64,000 nt of DNA from Halopseudomonas salina (GCF_008641105.1 NZ_VTTI01000005.1:128387-192386); one strand, 5' to 3'; counted from the stretch's first letter, positions 44,774 through 54,688 are shown. Translations and numbers: made by a program. Notes: a model not told the origin generated them from the letters alone.

Positions 44774-46137
44774 TGTCAACTGAATCCCCGTACAAGGACT
44801 TCACCCTCGCGGCGCGTGCCAGTGAACTCGCAGCCTGGGTTGAAACAGTCCTACTAACCGCACTGGCGATCGGTCTGGGCATTTATTTCGTGCCGGAAGA
44901 TCCATTGCAGGTGTATGAGTTTACCTGGCCGATGTTGGCACCGTTGCTGGTGGGACTGCGTTACGGGTTCGTCAAGGCGCTGGTCAGTGCCTGTCTTCTC
45001 GTTGCAGCATTGCTGTTGCTGCGCGAGTCGGGTCTGGAGGCATATCAGCGAATGCCGGGCGCCTGGATCATCGGCATGCTGGTAATCAGCATGGTGGTCG
45101 GTGAATTTCGGGATCTCTGGGATCGTCGGCTGCAGCGATTGCAGATGGCCAATGAATATCGTCAGTACCGGCTGGATGAATTTACCCGGGCGCATCAGAT
45201 ACTGCGTATTTCCCATGACCGGCTGGAACTGCGGGTTGCGGGCAGTGACCAGAGTCTGCGCAGCTCTTTGCTGATACTCCGTGAGCGTCTGCGTGAACTG
45301 AAGCCTCAGGGTGATCCGCTGGTAGCCATGGCGCAACCCATCATGGCCTTGCTGGGACAATATGGCTCATTGAGTATCGCCGGTCTGTACGCGATCAAGG
45401 ACGGGCAGATGCAATCCCGTGCACTGGCCACCCTCGGCGATATGGACGAGCTGGATCCTGAAGATCGTATGATAAAGCTGTGTCTTGAGCAGGGCGAACT
45501 GATCAGTATTCGTGAAGAATTTCTCGAACGCGGTGATCAGGAGCAGTTTTCTTCGCTTCAGGTGTGTGTACCGCTGATCGATACCGAGGATAACTTGCTT
45601 GGCATCCTGGCGATCCGGCAAATGCCGTTCTTCGTCTTCAACGACCGTACTCTCAGTCTGTTGGCGCTCCTGGCTGGCCACGTAGCGGATCTGTTGCGTA
45701 GTGACGCCGCTGCCCTGCAGCTGCATGACGCCGACGCTCAGAGTTTCTCCCAGCAGCTGCGTCGGTCTCTGATCGACGTTGAACAGCATGATCTGGATGC
45801 CAGTTTGTGCATGTTCGAGTTGACGGATGCCAATCAGGAAATGATTCGTCTGTTCGCCGACAGTCAGCGTGGTCTGGATTTGCAGATACGCTTGATCAAT
45901 GACCGTGGGCATGACTGCATTCTGGTATTGATGCCGTTAACGTCGACTGAAGGCTCTCGCGGCTACCTGACGCGTCTGCAGCACCAGGTTGCTGAACATT
46001 TTGGCCAGGGTCGTACGTTGGATGATGTGGGTGTACGGGTCATGTTCCTAGAGGTGGACCCCACGGGCAGACGCGAAGGTTTGCGCAATTTCCTTTATCA
46101 CGAGTGTGGGTTGAATGATCAACAAGTTGCTATTTAG
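44773..46137 (+). CDS. pelD: Cyclic-di-GMP receptor PelD
   Basis: A 454-residue inner membrane protein (P. aeruginosa 455): four transmembrane helices in the first 110 residues, a coiled stretch, a GAF domain (about 150-320) and a degenerate GGDEF domain. The RxxD receptor motif is intact as RGLD (Arg366, Asp369), matching Arg367/Asp370 of P. aeruginosa PelD. Binding c-di-GMP there activates Pel synthesis after translation. Confidence 0.96.
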   Translation: MSTESPYKDFTLAARASELAAWVETVLLTALAIGLGIYFVPEDPLQVYEFTWPMLAPLLVGLRYGFVKALVSACLLVAALLLLRESGLEAYQRMPGAWIIGMLVISMVVGEFRDLWDRRLQRLQMANEYRQYRLDEFTRAHQILRISHDRLELRVAGSDQSLRSSLLILRERLRELKPQGDPLVAMAQPIMALLGQYGSLSIAGLYAIKDGQMQSRALATLGDMDELDPEDRMIKLCLEQGELISIREEFLERGDQEQFSSLQVCVPLIDTEDNLLGILAIRQMPFFVFNDRTLSLLALLAGHVADLLRSDAAALQLHDADAQSFSQQLRRSLIDVEQHDLDASLCMFELTDANQEMIRLFADSQRGLDLQIRLINDRGHDCILVLMPLTSTEGSRGYLTRLQHQVAEHFGQGRTLDDVGVRVMFLEVDPTGRREGLRNFLYHECGLNDQQVAI

Positions 46138-47104
46138 CGGCGCGCTGGTTTTCGAGTCCCTGAGTTGGGCCATGATCTTCCGTGAGCCGACGCTACTCGA
46201 AGGCATGCTGTATATCGTGCTACCGCATGCGGTGGCCTGCATACTGCTGGCGCTTGCCCTGTGGATGTTCCTGCCCATGCGCTACAAGTCGCCTGTGCCC
46301 TGGGCACCACTGTTTCTATTCAGCATCGCCTTTTTCATTCCATTGCTGGGTATGATCGGGGTCATCTTCTCTGTATTTCCGGCCTTGTACCTGCAGCGCA
46401 AGCGTGAGGAACAGGTTTGGCAGGCTACGGGTGTGCCCGGGCTGCCGTTCCGTCCCCTGGAGCGTCGGCACTCGCCCATGTTTCAGGATGGTGGTCTGCA
46501 GGACGTGCTGTTTCTTGCGACTGACCCGGAACGTCGCCTGAACGCACTTTTGGCGACCCGTCGCATGCCATCCCACGAATCGGTGCCGATACTCAAGTTG
46601 GCCTTGCGGGACCCGGCAGATGATGTACGTCTGCTCGCCTATTCGATGCTCGATCAGAAGGAGAGCGGCATCAACCACAGGATCGAGCGTCTGCTCGATC
46701 GGCTCGGCAAGAGTGATGATGAGAGCCCCGAGGCAACCCACGTCGGGCTGGCGCGTTGGTACTGGGAGCTTGCCTACCTGGGACTGGCCCAGGGCAGCGT
46801 TCTGGACCATATCCTTGGTCAGGCGCGTAAACACGCTGAACAATCCCTGGCCCTGCAATCCAACCCGGAGGTTCATTTGCTTGCTGGACGCATTGCGCTG
46901 GAGCAGGGTGACCTGAGTGCAGCCCGGACATCTTTCAAACATGCGGAAACCGGTGGTATTCGTTTCGAGAAAATTGCTCCCTTCCTCGCCGAGGCCGCAT
47001 TTGCCGCGGGCCAGTATGAGGAAGTGCCGCGCTTACTGGCACGCTTACCCCAGCATGCCCTTTCCAGGCCGCCGTTTGCTGACCTCGCGAGGTACTGGTT
47101 ATGA
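46115..47104 (+). CDS. pelE: Pel inner membrane protein PelE
   Basis: A 329-residue protein, the same length as in P. aeruginosa. Two N-terminal transmembrane regions (residues 4-55 and 65-95) precede a cytoplasmic helical repeat domain of TPR type (LLAGRIALEQGDLSAARTSFKHAE). It belongs to the PelDEFG synthase complex and overlaps pelD by 23 nt and pelF by 4 nt. Confidence 0.94.
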   Translation: MINKLLFSGALVFESLSWAMIFREPTLLEGMLYIVLPHAVACILLALALWMFLPMRYKSPVPWAPLFLFSIAFFIPLLGMIGVIFSVFPALYLQRKREEQVWQATGVPGLPFRPLERRHSPMFQDGGLQDVLFLATDPERRLNALLATRRMPSHESVPILKLALRDPADDVRLLAYSMLDQKESGINHRIERLLDRLGKSDDESPEATHVGLARWYWELAYLGLAQGSVLDHILGQARKHAEQSLALQSNPEVHLLAGRIALEQGDLSAARTSFKHAETGGIRFEKIAPFLAEAAFAAGQYEEVPRLLARLPQHALSRPPFADLARYWL

Positions 47105-48639
47105 CTGACCAGAACAGGTCGGGGCCTGTAGCACAACATGGCGATCAAGCCGACGTATGTCTGTTGCTCGAAGGCACCTGGCCCTATGTGCGTGGCGGTG
47201 TGTCTGGCTGGATAAACCAGATTATTCTCGGCCTCCCCAACGTCACTTTTTCAGTTCTCTTTATTGGTGGTCAGCGGGAATCCTATGGTGAGCGCCATTA
47301 CGTAATTCCACCCAACGTAAAGCATATTGAAGAAGTTTTCATCGAGGATGCGTGGCAGTTTGCTCCCCGTGCCGAGCAAGCGCCGTCTGACGGCTCCGTA
47401 CGCGATCTGGCGAACATGTACCGATACTTTCACCACCCGCAGAAACCCGACGAGATTACCGGGGATGCCGTGCTCGGGGCCTTGGCCAGTGGTCAGTTGA
47501 CCATGCAGGATGTATTGCGCAGCCGGGCGAGCTGGGAGGCTATCACCGAGGGCTATCTAAACCACTGCAGCGACCCCTCGTTTATCAACTATTTCTGGAC
47601 CATGCGCACCATGCAGTCACCGATGGTGATGATTGCCGAAGCCGCCGCGCGTATGCCCAGGGCGCGTCTGCTGCACGCAATCTCGACAGGATATGCGGGT
47701 TTGGCTGGTTGCATTCTCAAGCGCCGCTGGCAGTGCAAGTTCATACTCAGTGAGCACGGCATCTATACCAAGGAACGCAAGATCGATCTGGCTCAGGCCA
47801 GCTGGATCGCCGAGAACGCTGACGAAGCCCTCAATAGCAGCCTTGACCCAAGCTCTGGGTATATTCGTTCCATGTGGATCCGTTTTTTCGAGCGTATCGG
47901 TTTGATGGTCTATCGAAACGCTGACCCTATCATTGCCCTGTATGACGGTAATCGACAGCGCCAGGTACTAGATGGTGCCGACCCGGACCGCACCCGGGTG
48001 ATACCCAATGGGATCGATCTGGAGCGCTGGAATGCCTTGCGGCAAACACGCGCTGAGGGTATCGCTCCAGTGGTAGGCCTGATCGGCCGGGTGGTGCCAA
48101 TCAAGGACGTGAAGACCTTTATCCGCGCCATGCGTACCATTGTGTCCGAACTGCCCGAGATGGAAGGATGGATCATCGGTCCGGAAGATGAAGACATCGA
48201 ATACGCCGCAGAATGTCACAGCCTGGTCGCCAGTATGGGCCTGGAAAAGAACGTACGTTTTCTGGGATTTCAAAAAGCCGACGAGATCATACCCAGGCTT
48301 GGAGTCATGGTGCTGACCTCCATTAGTGAGGCGCAGCCTCTGGTGATCCTTGAAGCCTGGTGCGCTGGCACCCCGGTAGTCAGTAGTGATGTCGGTTCGT
48401 GTCGTGAACTTATCGAGGGCGGCACAGCCGAGGATCGCGATCTGGGCCAGGCTGGCGAAGTGGTAGCCATCGCTGATCCCCAGGCCACAGCCAGTGCGGT
48501 CCTCAGACTGCTGCGCAACCCTGAGCGCTGGCAGACGGCGCAGACCGCGGGTGTGGCTCGGGCCAATCGCTACTATGGTGAAGCTTTGATGTTAGAGCGT
48601 TATCGCAAGCTTTACAGTAATTCAATGGGGAACCTCTAA
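47101..48639 (+). CDS. pelF: Pel glycosyltransferase PelF (GT4)
   Basis: A 512-residue cytosolic GT4 glycosyltransferase that polymerises UDP-GalNAc/GlcNAc into Pel. Features: EGTWPYVRGGVSGW at the N-terminus, RVIPNGIDLERW, the donor-site block GLIGRVVPIKDVKTFIRAM and the E-x7-E motif in SEAQPLVILEAW. Coupled to pelE and pelG by overlaps. Confidence 0.96.
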   Translation: MTDQNRSGPVAQHGDQADVCLLLEGTWPYVRGGVSGWINQIILGLPNVTFSVLFIGGQRESYGERHYVIPPNVKHIEEVFIEDAWQFAPRAEQAPSDGSVRDLANMYRYFHHPQKPDEITGDAVLGALASGQLTMQDVLRSRASWEAITEGYLNHCSDPSFINYFWTMRTMQSPMVMIAEAAARMPRARLLHAISTGYAGLAGCILKRRWQCKFILSEHGIYTKERKIDLAQASWIAENADEALNSSLDPSSGYIRSMWIRFFERIGLMVYRNADPIIALYDGNRQRQVLDGADPDRTRVIPNGIDLERWNALRQTRAEGIAPVVGLIGRVVPIKDVKTFIRAMRTIVSELPEMEGWIIGPEDEDIEYAAECHSLVASMGLEKNVRFLGFQKADEIIPRLGVMVLTSISEAQPLVILEAWCAGTPVVSSDVGSCRELIEGGTAEDRDLGQAGEVVAIADPQATASAVLRLLRNPERWQTAQTAGVARANRYYGEALMLERYRKLYSNSMGNL

Positions 48640-50009
48640 TGGCAGGAATCGGTTTTGAGCTGCGCAAGATCCTGGCGCGAGATTCCTACTCGTCGACGCT
48701 GCGGGCATACGTATATGCGGGTCTGCTGAGCGCGGGCCCATGGGTGCTGTCGATTATCAGCGTCATGCTGATCGGCATCATGAGTATTGGCGTGGTGTTT
48801 CCGGAATTGCTGGTCAGGCAGTTTCTGGTGACCACCACGTACCTTTTTGCCACATCGTTGATTACCACCGGTGGTCTACAGGTATTCTTTACCCGATTTG
48901 TTTCCGACAGGTTGTTCGAGAAAAAGCCCCACGTCATTTTGCCCAATCTTCTGGGCATCATGCTTATTGCGACTATTTGCGCTGGCCTGCTGGCCTTTGT
49001 ACTGCTGTGGTGGCTGTTTGATCAGCCGTTCCTGTATAGGCTCCTGGTCCTGACAAACTTCGTCACCCTGTGCAATCTCTGGCTGGTGATCATCTTCCTG
49101 TCGGGCATGAAGCAGTACAACCGCATCCTGCTGACGATGCTAGGCGGTTATTCGCTTATGGTGGTGGCTTCGTTTTTCCTGCGCCCCTGGGGCCTGGACG
49201 GCCTGCTATTTGCGCTGCTTCTTGGTCATGCCACGCTGTTGTTCGTATTTCTGTTCGATATCCTTCGCGAATACCGTGCTGAGAAACTGATTGCCTTCGA
49301 TTTTCTCGACCGCAAACAGGTATTTTTGAGCCTGCTGTTGACCGGCGTTTGCTACAACATGGGTATCTGGGCTGATAAGTTCATCTTCTGGTTCAACCCG
49401 ATGACGTCGGAACACGTCATCGGGCCGTTGCGCGCATCAATGTTGTACGATCTACCGATCTTCCTTGCCTACCTCTCCATTATCCCAGGGATGGCCGTGT
49501 TTCTGGTACGCATCGAGACGGATTTTGCCGAGTGGTACGAACGCCTGTTCGACGCAGTGCGTGAAGGCCAGACCTTGCAGCATATCCAGCAGTTGAAGAG
49601 TGAAATGACCGTTGCCATCCGGCAGGGCTTGCAGGAAATCTGCAAGGTGCAGGGCATCACAGTGGTGCTACTGTTCCTGTTTGCTCCCAAGTTGCTGGAG
49701 TGGCTGGGAATCTCGCACTTCTATCTGCCCCTGTTTTACATCGACCTGATTGGCGTGAGTTTCCAGTTGCTGCTCATGGCTTTGCTCAACGTGTTTTTCT
49801 ATCTGGATAAACGCGCCATCGTGCTGGAGCTGAGCGCCCTCTTTGTCTTGCTCAACATCGCACTGACCCTGCTCAGTCAGTACCTTGGGCCAAGTTTCTA
49901 CGGTTATGGCTTCACGGTATCGCTGGCGATCTGTGTGCTGCTGGGGATGATGCGTCTGAACAAGTCGCTGGATGATCTGGAATACAATACCTTTATGTTG
50001 AGCCGGTGA
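48639..50009 (+). CDS. pelG: Pel transporter PelG
   Basis: A 456-residue Wzx-like membrane protein with about 12 hydrophobic helices (MAGIGFELRKILARDSYSS at the N-terminus is strongly conserved in PelG). It anchors PelDEF and conducts the growing polymer across the inner membrane. Last gene of the operon, sharing one base with the pelF stop. Confidence 0.96.
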   Translation: MAGIGFELRKILARDSYSSTLRAYVYAGLLSAGPWVLSIISVMLIGIMSIGVVFPELLVRQFLVTTTYLFATSLITTGGLQVFFTRFVSDRLFEKKPHVILPNLLGIMLIATICAGLLAFVLLWWLFDQPFLYRLLVLTNFVTLCNLWLVIIFLSGMKQYNRILLTMLGGYSLMVVASFFLRPWGLDGLLFALLLGHATLLFVFLFDILREYRAEKLIAFDFLDRKQVFLSLLLTGVCYNMGIWADKFIFWFNPMTSEHVIGPLRASMLYDLPIFLAYLSIIPGMAVFLVRIETDFAEWYERLFDAVREGQTLQHIQQLKSEMTVAIRQGLQEICKVQGITVVLLFLFAPKLLEWLGISHFYLPLFYIDLIGVSFQLLLMALLNVFFYLDKRAIVLELSALFVLLNIALTLLSQYLGPSFYGYGFTVSLAICVLLGMMRLNKSLDDLEYNTFMLSR

Positions 50010-50050
50010 GTTTCAGCGTGAAGGTTTTGGGATTCAACCGCTAAGTCAAA

Positions 50051-50163
50051 ATGGATTCCCGCCTTCGCGGGAATGACGGGGGTGGGGTCAAGATGGATTC
50101 GCGCCCCGCAGAAATGACGGGGGTGGGGTCAAGATGGATTCCCGCTCCGCGGAAATCAGGGGG
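50051..50163. repeat. Three tandem imperfect copies of a palindromic intergenic repeat
   Basis: Units of about 41-42 bp start ATGGATTC at 50051, 50093 and 50134. Each begins with a GC-rich palindrome (first copy TCCCGCCTTCGCGGGAA) and the first two end ACGGGGGTGGGGTCAAG. They lie between pelG and the convergent urtE, a typical place for repetitive extragenic palindromes. Confidence 0.85.
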
Positions 50164-50210
50164 TTGCAAGGCGTGCTGTCCATTGACGGGGCGCCGCAGG
50201 TAAGCCTTTA

Positions 50211-50238
50211 CGTCATCCTCGCGAACGCGGGGATCCAT
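50211..50238. repeat. Inverted fourth copy of the palindromic repeat
   Basis: The reverse complement reads ATGGATCCCCGCGTTCGCGAGGATGACG, the same core as the units at 50051-50163 but opposite in orientation, so the gap is a bracketed palindrome cluster of BIME type. It may also act as the transcript end of both operons. The sequence to 50282 shows nothing else. Confidence 0.75.
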
Positions 50239-50282
50239 TCTCGGGTTCGGCAAAGTACAAGCCGCCCCCGAGCACGGAGTGT

Positions 50283-50978
50283 TTACACCGTCAGATACTG
50301 CTGCACCAGCTCATCACTCAGATCTGCAATCGGCCCATCAGCCATTACCCGCCCGCGCTCCATGATGAAAAAGTCATCCGCGGTGCGCCGGGCAAAAGGC
50401 AGCTTCTGCTCGACCAACAACACCGTCAGACCCATCTCCCGATTGAGCTTGCGGATCACCTCTCCGATGTCGCGCACGATATTGGGCTGAATGCCCTCGG
50501 TGGGTTCATCCAGAATCAGCAGTTTGGGATCCAGCACTAGTGCGCGGCCGATCGCCAGTTGTTGTTGCTGGCCACCGGACAGGTCACCGCCCCGTCGCGA
50601 CTTCATCTCCTTGAGCACCGGAAACAGCTGGTAGATTTGCTCGGGAATCTGGCGGGCGCCGTCTCCTCGTGCGCCCAAGGAAATCTTCAGATTTTCCTCC
50701 ACGGTCAGTAGCGGAAAGATTTCCCGGCCCTGGGGCACGTAGCCGATGCCCGCCCGGGCGCGGTTTTCGGTGGACATGCGGGTGATGTCCTTGCCGTTCA
50801 GCAGAATCTGCCCGTCACGTACCGGTAGTAGACCAGTAATGCACTTGAGCAGTGTGGTCTTGCCCACACCATTGCGGCCCAGTAAGCAACCGCAGGTGCC
50901 TTCGCGAACTTCCAGATCCAGGTCCCAGAGAATATGACTCTGGTTGTATAACTGATTGATCGATTCAATGCGCAGCAC
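50283..50978 (-). CDS. urtE: Urea ABC transporter ATP-binding protein UrtE
   Basis: A 231-residue LivF-type ATPase: Walker A GRNGVGKTT, signature LSGGQQQQLAIGRAL, Walker B LLILDEP and the UrtE-typical TEGIQPNIV. Last gene of the operon; 3 nt after urtD. Confidence 0.94.
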   Translation of the reverse strand: MLRIESINQLYNQSHILWDLDLEVREGTCGCLLGRNGVGKTTLLKCITGLLPVRDGQILLNGKDITRMSTENRARAGIGYVPQGREIFPLLTVEENLKISLGARGDGARQIPEQIYQLFPVLKEMKSRRGGDLSGGQQQQLAIGRALVLDPKLLILDEPTEGIQPNIVRDIGEVIRKLNREMGLTVLLVEQKLPFARRTADDFFIMERGRVMADGPIADLSDELVQQYLTV

Positions 50979-50981
50979 GGC

Positions 50982-51818
50982 TTACTCTCCCAGATAGACT
51001 TCGATGACGCGTGGATTGTTCTGCACCTGGTCCATGCTGCCTTCGGCCAGCACTGAACCCTGGTGCAACACCGTGACCTTGCGCGCAATGGAGCGCACAA
51101 AAGCCATGTCGTGTTCCACGACAATCACCGAATGCCTGCCTGCCAACGAGGTGAGCAACTCGGCAGTTTTCTCCACCTCTTCGCCGGTCATGCCAGCCAC
51201 CGGTTCATCGACCAGCAGCACCCGTGGGTTCTGCACCAACAGCATGCCGATCTCCAGCCACTGCTTCTGACCGTGGGAGAGCGCACCCGCCTCCTGGTGG
51301 TAGTGCTCGGTCAGGCCGGTCTGGCGTAGCACCTCGTCAATGCGGTCGCGCTGCTCACCGTTCAGATCGTTGTTCAGCGTGTACCACACGTTCTTTTTCG
51401 ACGCGGTTGCCAGCTCCAGGTTCTCGAATACCGAAAGCGCCTCGAACACCGTGGGCTTCTGAAACTTTCTGCCGATACCACCCCGTGCAATCTGGTGTTC
51501 TGAACGTTTGAGCAGATCGATACGTTGGCCGAACCAGATACTGCCGGTGTCGGGTTTGGTCTTGCCGGTAATCACATCCATCATCGTGGTCTTGCCGGCG
51601 CCGTTAGGCCCGATGATGCAGCGCAACTCGCCTTCATCGATAGTCAGGTCCAGATTGTTCAGCGCTTTGAAGCCATCGAAGCTAACGCTGATGTTTTCCA
51701 CATAAAGAATCGGGCCGTGGGTGGTATCGACCACGCTATCGAACGCAGGCGGCGGCTGGACGAAATCAAACACCTGATCCCGGCGCCAGGTTTCGCGCAG
51801 TTGTTCTGTGGTTTTCAT
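50982..51818 (-). CDS. urtD: Urea ABC transporter ATP-binding protein UrtD
   Basis: A 278-residue LivG-type ATPase: VSFDGFKALNNLDLTIDEGELRCIIGPNGAGKTT, signature LSHGQKQWLEIGMLL, Walker B RVLLVDEPVAGM. ATG 51818 follows GGGAGAC and overlaps the urtC stop. The leading 68 codons of the open frame (to 52022) are overlap with urtC, not protein. Confidence 0.94.
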   Translation of the reverse strand: MKTTEQLRETWRRDQVFDFVQPPPAFDSVVDTTHGPILYVENISVSFDGFKALNNLDLTIDEGELRCIIGPNGAGKTTMMDVITGKTKPDTGSIWFGQRIDLLKRSEHQIARGGIGRKFQKPTVFEALSVFENLELATASKKNVWYTLNNDLNGEQRDRIDEVLRQTGLTEHYHQEAGALSHGQKQWLEIGMLLVQNPRVLLVDEPVAGMTGEEVEKTAELLTSLAGRHSVIVVEHDMAFVRSIARKVTVLHQGSVLAEGSMDQVQNNPRVIEVYLGE

Positions 51819-52912
51819 TCTTTGTCTCCCTTGCGCAGTAACCGACCGGCCAATCCCACCAGACCCTTGGGCATGAACAGGGTGACCATGACGAACAGGC
51901 CACCGAGTATGAACAGCCAGGTTTCCGGTGAAAATGTGGTGAAGAAGGTCTTGGCATAGTTGACCGAAAACGCACCCACCAGGGCGCCGAACAGCGTGCC
52001 GCGCCCACCGGTGGCAACCCATACCACCATCTCGATCGAATTAAGTGGCGAGAATTCGCCCGGGTTGATGATGCCCACCTGGGGTACGTAGAGCGCGCCG
52101 GCAACCGCTGCCAGCATGGCCGAGAAAACGAACAGCCAGAGCTTGTAGGATTCGACCTGATAGCCGGAAAAGCGCGTGCGGCTTTCCGCGTCACGGATCG
52201 AGATGATCACCCGGCCCATGCGCGAGGTAACGATATAGCGGCAAGCCAGATAGCCGAGAATCAGCATGATGGCGGATGCGATCAGCAGGCCGGCACGGGT
52301 CGAGTCAGCACTCAGACTGAAGCCGAGAATATCCTTAAAGTCATTCAATCCGTTGTTGCCGCCAAAACCCATCTCGTTGCGGAAGAAGGCCAGCATCAGT
52401 GCGTAGGTCAGGGCCTGGGTGATGATTGCAAAATACACACCGGTGACCCGCGAGCGGAACGCCAGCCAGCCAAACACCAGGGCCAGCAGGCCCGGCACCA
52501 GCAGCACCATCAGCATCGCGAACCAGAACATGTCGAAGCCCTGCCAGTACCAGGGTAGCGTTTCCCAGTTGAGCACTACCATGAAGTCCATCAGCTCGGG
52601 ATGCCCGTATACACCGCGATCGCCGATCTGACGCATCAGGTACATGCCCATCCCGTAGCCGCCCAGCGTAAAAAAAGCCCCGTGACCCAGGGACAGAATA
52701 CCGGCATAGCCCCAGATCAGATCAACAGACAGGGCGAGCAGGGCGAAGCAGAGAAACTTGCCGAGTAGCCCGACGGTAAAGTTGGATACATACAATGGTG
52801 ACTCCGGTGGCACGGCCAGGTTCAGCACCGGCACCACGATCGCGATCAATGCGACCAGGCCGAGCACCACCATGCCGCCCCGATCGTTAAGTAATAGACG
52901 TTGGATCAGCAT
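51815..52912 (-). CDS. urtC: Urea ABC transporter permease UrtC
   Basis: A 365-residue LivM-type permease with about ten membrane helices, including LCFALLALSVDLIWGYAGILSLGHGAFFTLGGYGMGMYLM, diagnostic for UrtC. It pairs with UrtB. Translationally coupled to urtD by a 4-nt overlap; 51 nt downstream of urtB. Confidence 0.94.
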   Translation of the reverse strand: MLIQRLLLNDRGGMVVLGLVALIAIVVPVLNLAVPPESPLYVSNFTVGLLGKFLCFALLALSVDLIWGYAGILSLGHGAFFTLGGYGMGMYLMRQIGDRGVYGHPELMDFMVVLNWETLPWYWQGFDMFWFAMLMVLLVPGLLALVFGWLAFRSRVTGVYFAIITQALTYALMLAFFRNEMGFGGNNGLNDFKDILGFSLSADSTRAGLLIASAIMLILGYLACRYIVTSRMGRVIISIRDAESRTRFSGYQVESYKLWLFVFSAMLAAVAGALYVPQVGIINPGEFSPLNSIEMVVWVATGGRGTLFGALVGAFSVNYAKTFFTTFSPETWLFILGGLFVMVTLFMPKGLVGLAGRLLRKGDKE

Positions 52913-52963
52913 ACTTCCCTCTCAATAATCATTGGCTTGAGCAGCGATGCACGTTTAAGCGCA

Positions 52964-54634
52964 TCAGTCTGCCGCCGCGCGTCCTTTCTGCGGGAAGAGT
53001 CCCTTGGGCCGTTTCTGGATAAACAGGATCAGCATGATCAGCACCATGACCTTGGCCAGCATCGCGCCAGCGTAGGGTTCCAGGAAGTTGTTGATCAGCC
53101 CCAGGCTCATCGCGCTGACCAGCGTGCCCCAGAGGTTGCCGACGCCGCCGAACACCACCACCATGAACGAGTCGATGATGTAGGCTTGGCCCAGGTTGGG
53201 GCCTACGTTGGTGATCTGCGAGAGCGCTACGCCGGCGATTCCGGCTACGCCGGAACCCAGCCCGAAGGTCAGCGCGTCTACCCAGCTCGAGCGCACACCC
53301 ACTGCGCGTGCCATGGCGCGGTTCTGCGAGACAGCGCGTACTTTCAGGCCCAGCGAAGTGCGCTTCATCACCAGTAGCAGGGCGAAGAACACCATCAGCC
53401 CGAAGATCAGGATGTACAGACGGGTGTAGGTGATCGACAGTACCGGGTTGATGACCAGTGTGCCGCTGATCCAGTCCGGCGAGCTGACCGAGCGGTTAAG
53501 CGGACTGAACAGGGTGCGTACCGCCTGCTGCAAGACCAGGCTTAGGCCGAAGGTGGCCAACAGGGTTTCCAGCGGACGGCCGTACAGGAAGCGGATCACA
53601 CCACGTTCGATCAGGATGCCGACCAGGCCGGTGATGACAAAGGCGGCGGGAATGGCGATCAACAGGCTCCACTCGATCAGACTCGGGAACAGCACCTGCA
53701 CGCCCCAGGTGGTATAGGCACCCAGCATGATCAGCTCGCCGTGGGCCATGTTGATCACGCCCATCACGCCGAAGGTGATCGCCAGGCCGATAGCGGCCAG
53801 TAGCAGGACCGAGCCCAGGCTCAGGCCAAAGAACAGATTCTCGACGAAGCGGTAGAAACTGATGCGACCCTCGATCGATTGCAACGCCTGTTGCGCCTCG
53901 GCGCGCAGTTGGGGGGCTGCGTCGTTGGCTGCGATATCTGCCAGTTCGTTTCGTGCCTGGCGCTCCAGGGAACCGCTGAGCTGCTGTACCGCCTCCAGGC
54001 GCACTGACGGATCCTCGCTGTTCAACTGAAACAGGGCCCTGGCAGTCTCTATAGCCTCGAGCACCAGGGTGGATTCCTCCACCTCTTGCCGGGCGCGCAG
54101 CATCTCGACGGTTCCTTCGTCGATACCATCGTAAATCATCCGCCGTACAGCGTCATAGCGTACCTGCGCATCCGCGTTATTCAGGCTGAGTTGGGCGATC
54201 AGTCCGCGCAGTTGGGTGCGCAGGGCGTTGTGCACCGGCACGCGGCGCAAGCCTTCAGTCGTCGCCAGCATCTCGCCGGTAAGGGCATCGGTAGCCACAT
54301 CACCGTCGCGTATGGCCACGGTAGGGGGATCATTGCGATCGGCCTGCAGGTCACCTGCGGCGAGCGCGGTAAAAATGGCTGGCAGCCTTTCATCGTCATA
54401 GACAGCGAGCTTGCTAACGGTCTTGATGCGGTTGGGCAGGTTGCCTTGCACCAGTTGATGGACCAGTGTTTCAAATTCGTTGGGTTGAGCAGACTCGACT
54501 GTGCCGTCGTTTGGATCTGCTGCATTGGTTTGCGCATGCAGACTGGCGTTGAAACCGAGGCTGCAGAGCAGCAAAAGCCACGCGCAACAGACGCGCAGCG
54601 ATTGCCAGGTTATGGCGCGGCAGGGTGTATTCAT
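52964..54634 (-). CDS. urtB: Urea ABC transporter permease UrtB with periplasmic N-terminal extension
   Basis: A 556-residue LivH-type permease. Residues 1-30 look like a signal peptide (SLRVCCAWLLLLCSLGFNASLHA); then comes a roughly 220-residue hydrophilic helical region, which is usual for UrtB of proteobacteria, before the membrane domain (FFGLSLGSVLLLAAIGLAITFGVMGVINMAHGELIMLGAYT). ATG 54634 is chosen because the signal peptide starts there. The ribosome-binding site is weak. Confidence 0.93.
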   Translation of the reverse strand: MNTPCRAITWQSLRVCCAWLLLLCSLGFNASLHAQTNAADPNDGTVESAQPNEFETLVHQLVQGNLPNRIKTVSKLAVYDDERLPAIFTALAAGDLQADRNDPPTVAIRDGDVATDALTGEMLATTEGLRRVPVHNALRTQLRGLIAQLSLNNADAQVRYDAVRRMIYDGIDEGTVEMLRARQEVEESTLVLEAIETARALFQLNSEDPSVRLEAVQQLSGSLERQARNELADIAANDAAPQLRAEAQQALQSIEGRISFYRFVENLFFGLSLGSVLLLAAIGLAITFGVMGVINMAHGELIMLGAYTTWGVQVLFPSLIEWSLLIAIPAAFVITGLVGILIERGVIRFLYGRPLETLLATFGLSLVLQQAVRTLFSPLNRSVSSPDWISGTLVINPVLSITYTRLYILIFGLMVFFALLLVMKRTSLGLKVRAVSQNRAMARAVGVRSSWVDALTFGLGSGVAGIAGVALSQITNVGPNLGQAYIIDSFMVVVFGGVGNLWGTLVSAMSLGLINNFLEPYAGAMLAKVMVLIMLILFIQKRPKGLFPQKGRAAAD

Positions 54635-54661
54635 CGCAGTGTTCTCACTTGTGTGGTCGTG

Positions 54662-54688
54662 ACAGGTCCGGCGTCGCGCCGGACCTGT
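54662..54688 (-). other. Perfect 12-bp hairpin between urtA and urtB
   Basis: ACAGGTCCGGCG and its exact complement are separated by 3 nt in the 98-nt urtA-urtB gap. No U tract follows in the leftward transcript, so it should stabilise the 3' end of urtA mRNA or attenuate rather than terminate. Hairpins here commonly give the binding-protein gene excess expression. Confidence 0.75.

Noticed and set aside
50051..50163. Tandem repeats as a possible CRISPR array
   Set aside because: Units are imperfect, have no unique spacers of constant length, and no cas gene is nearby.
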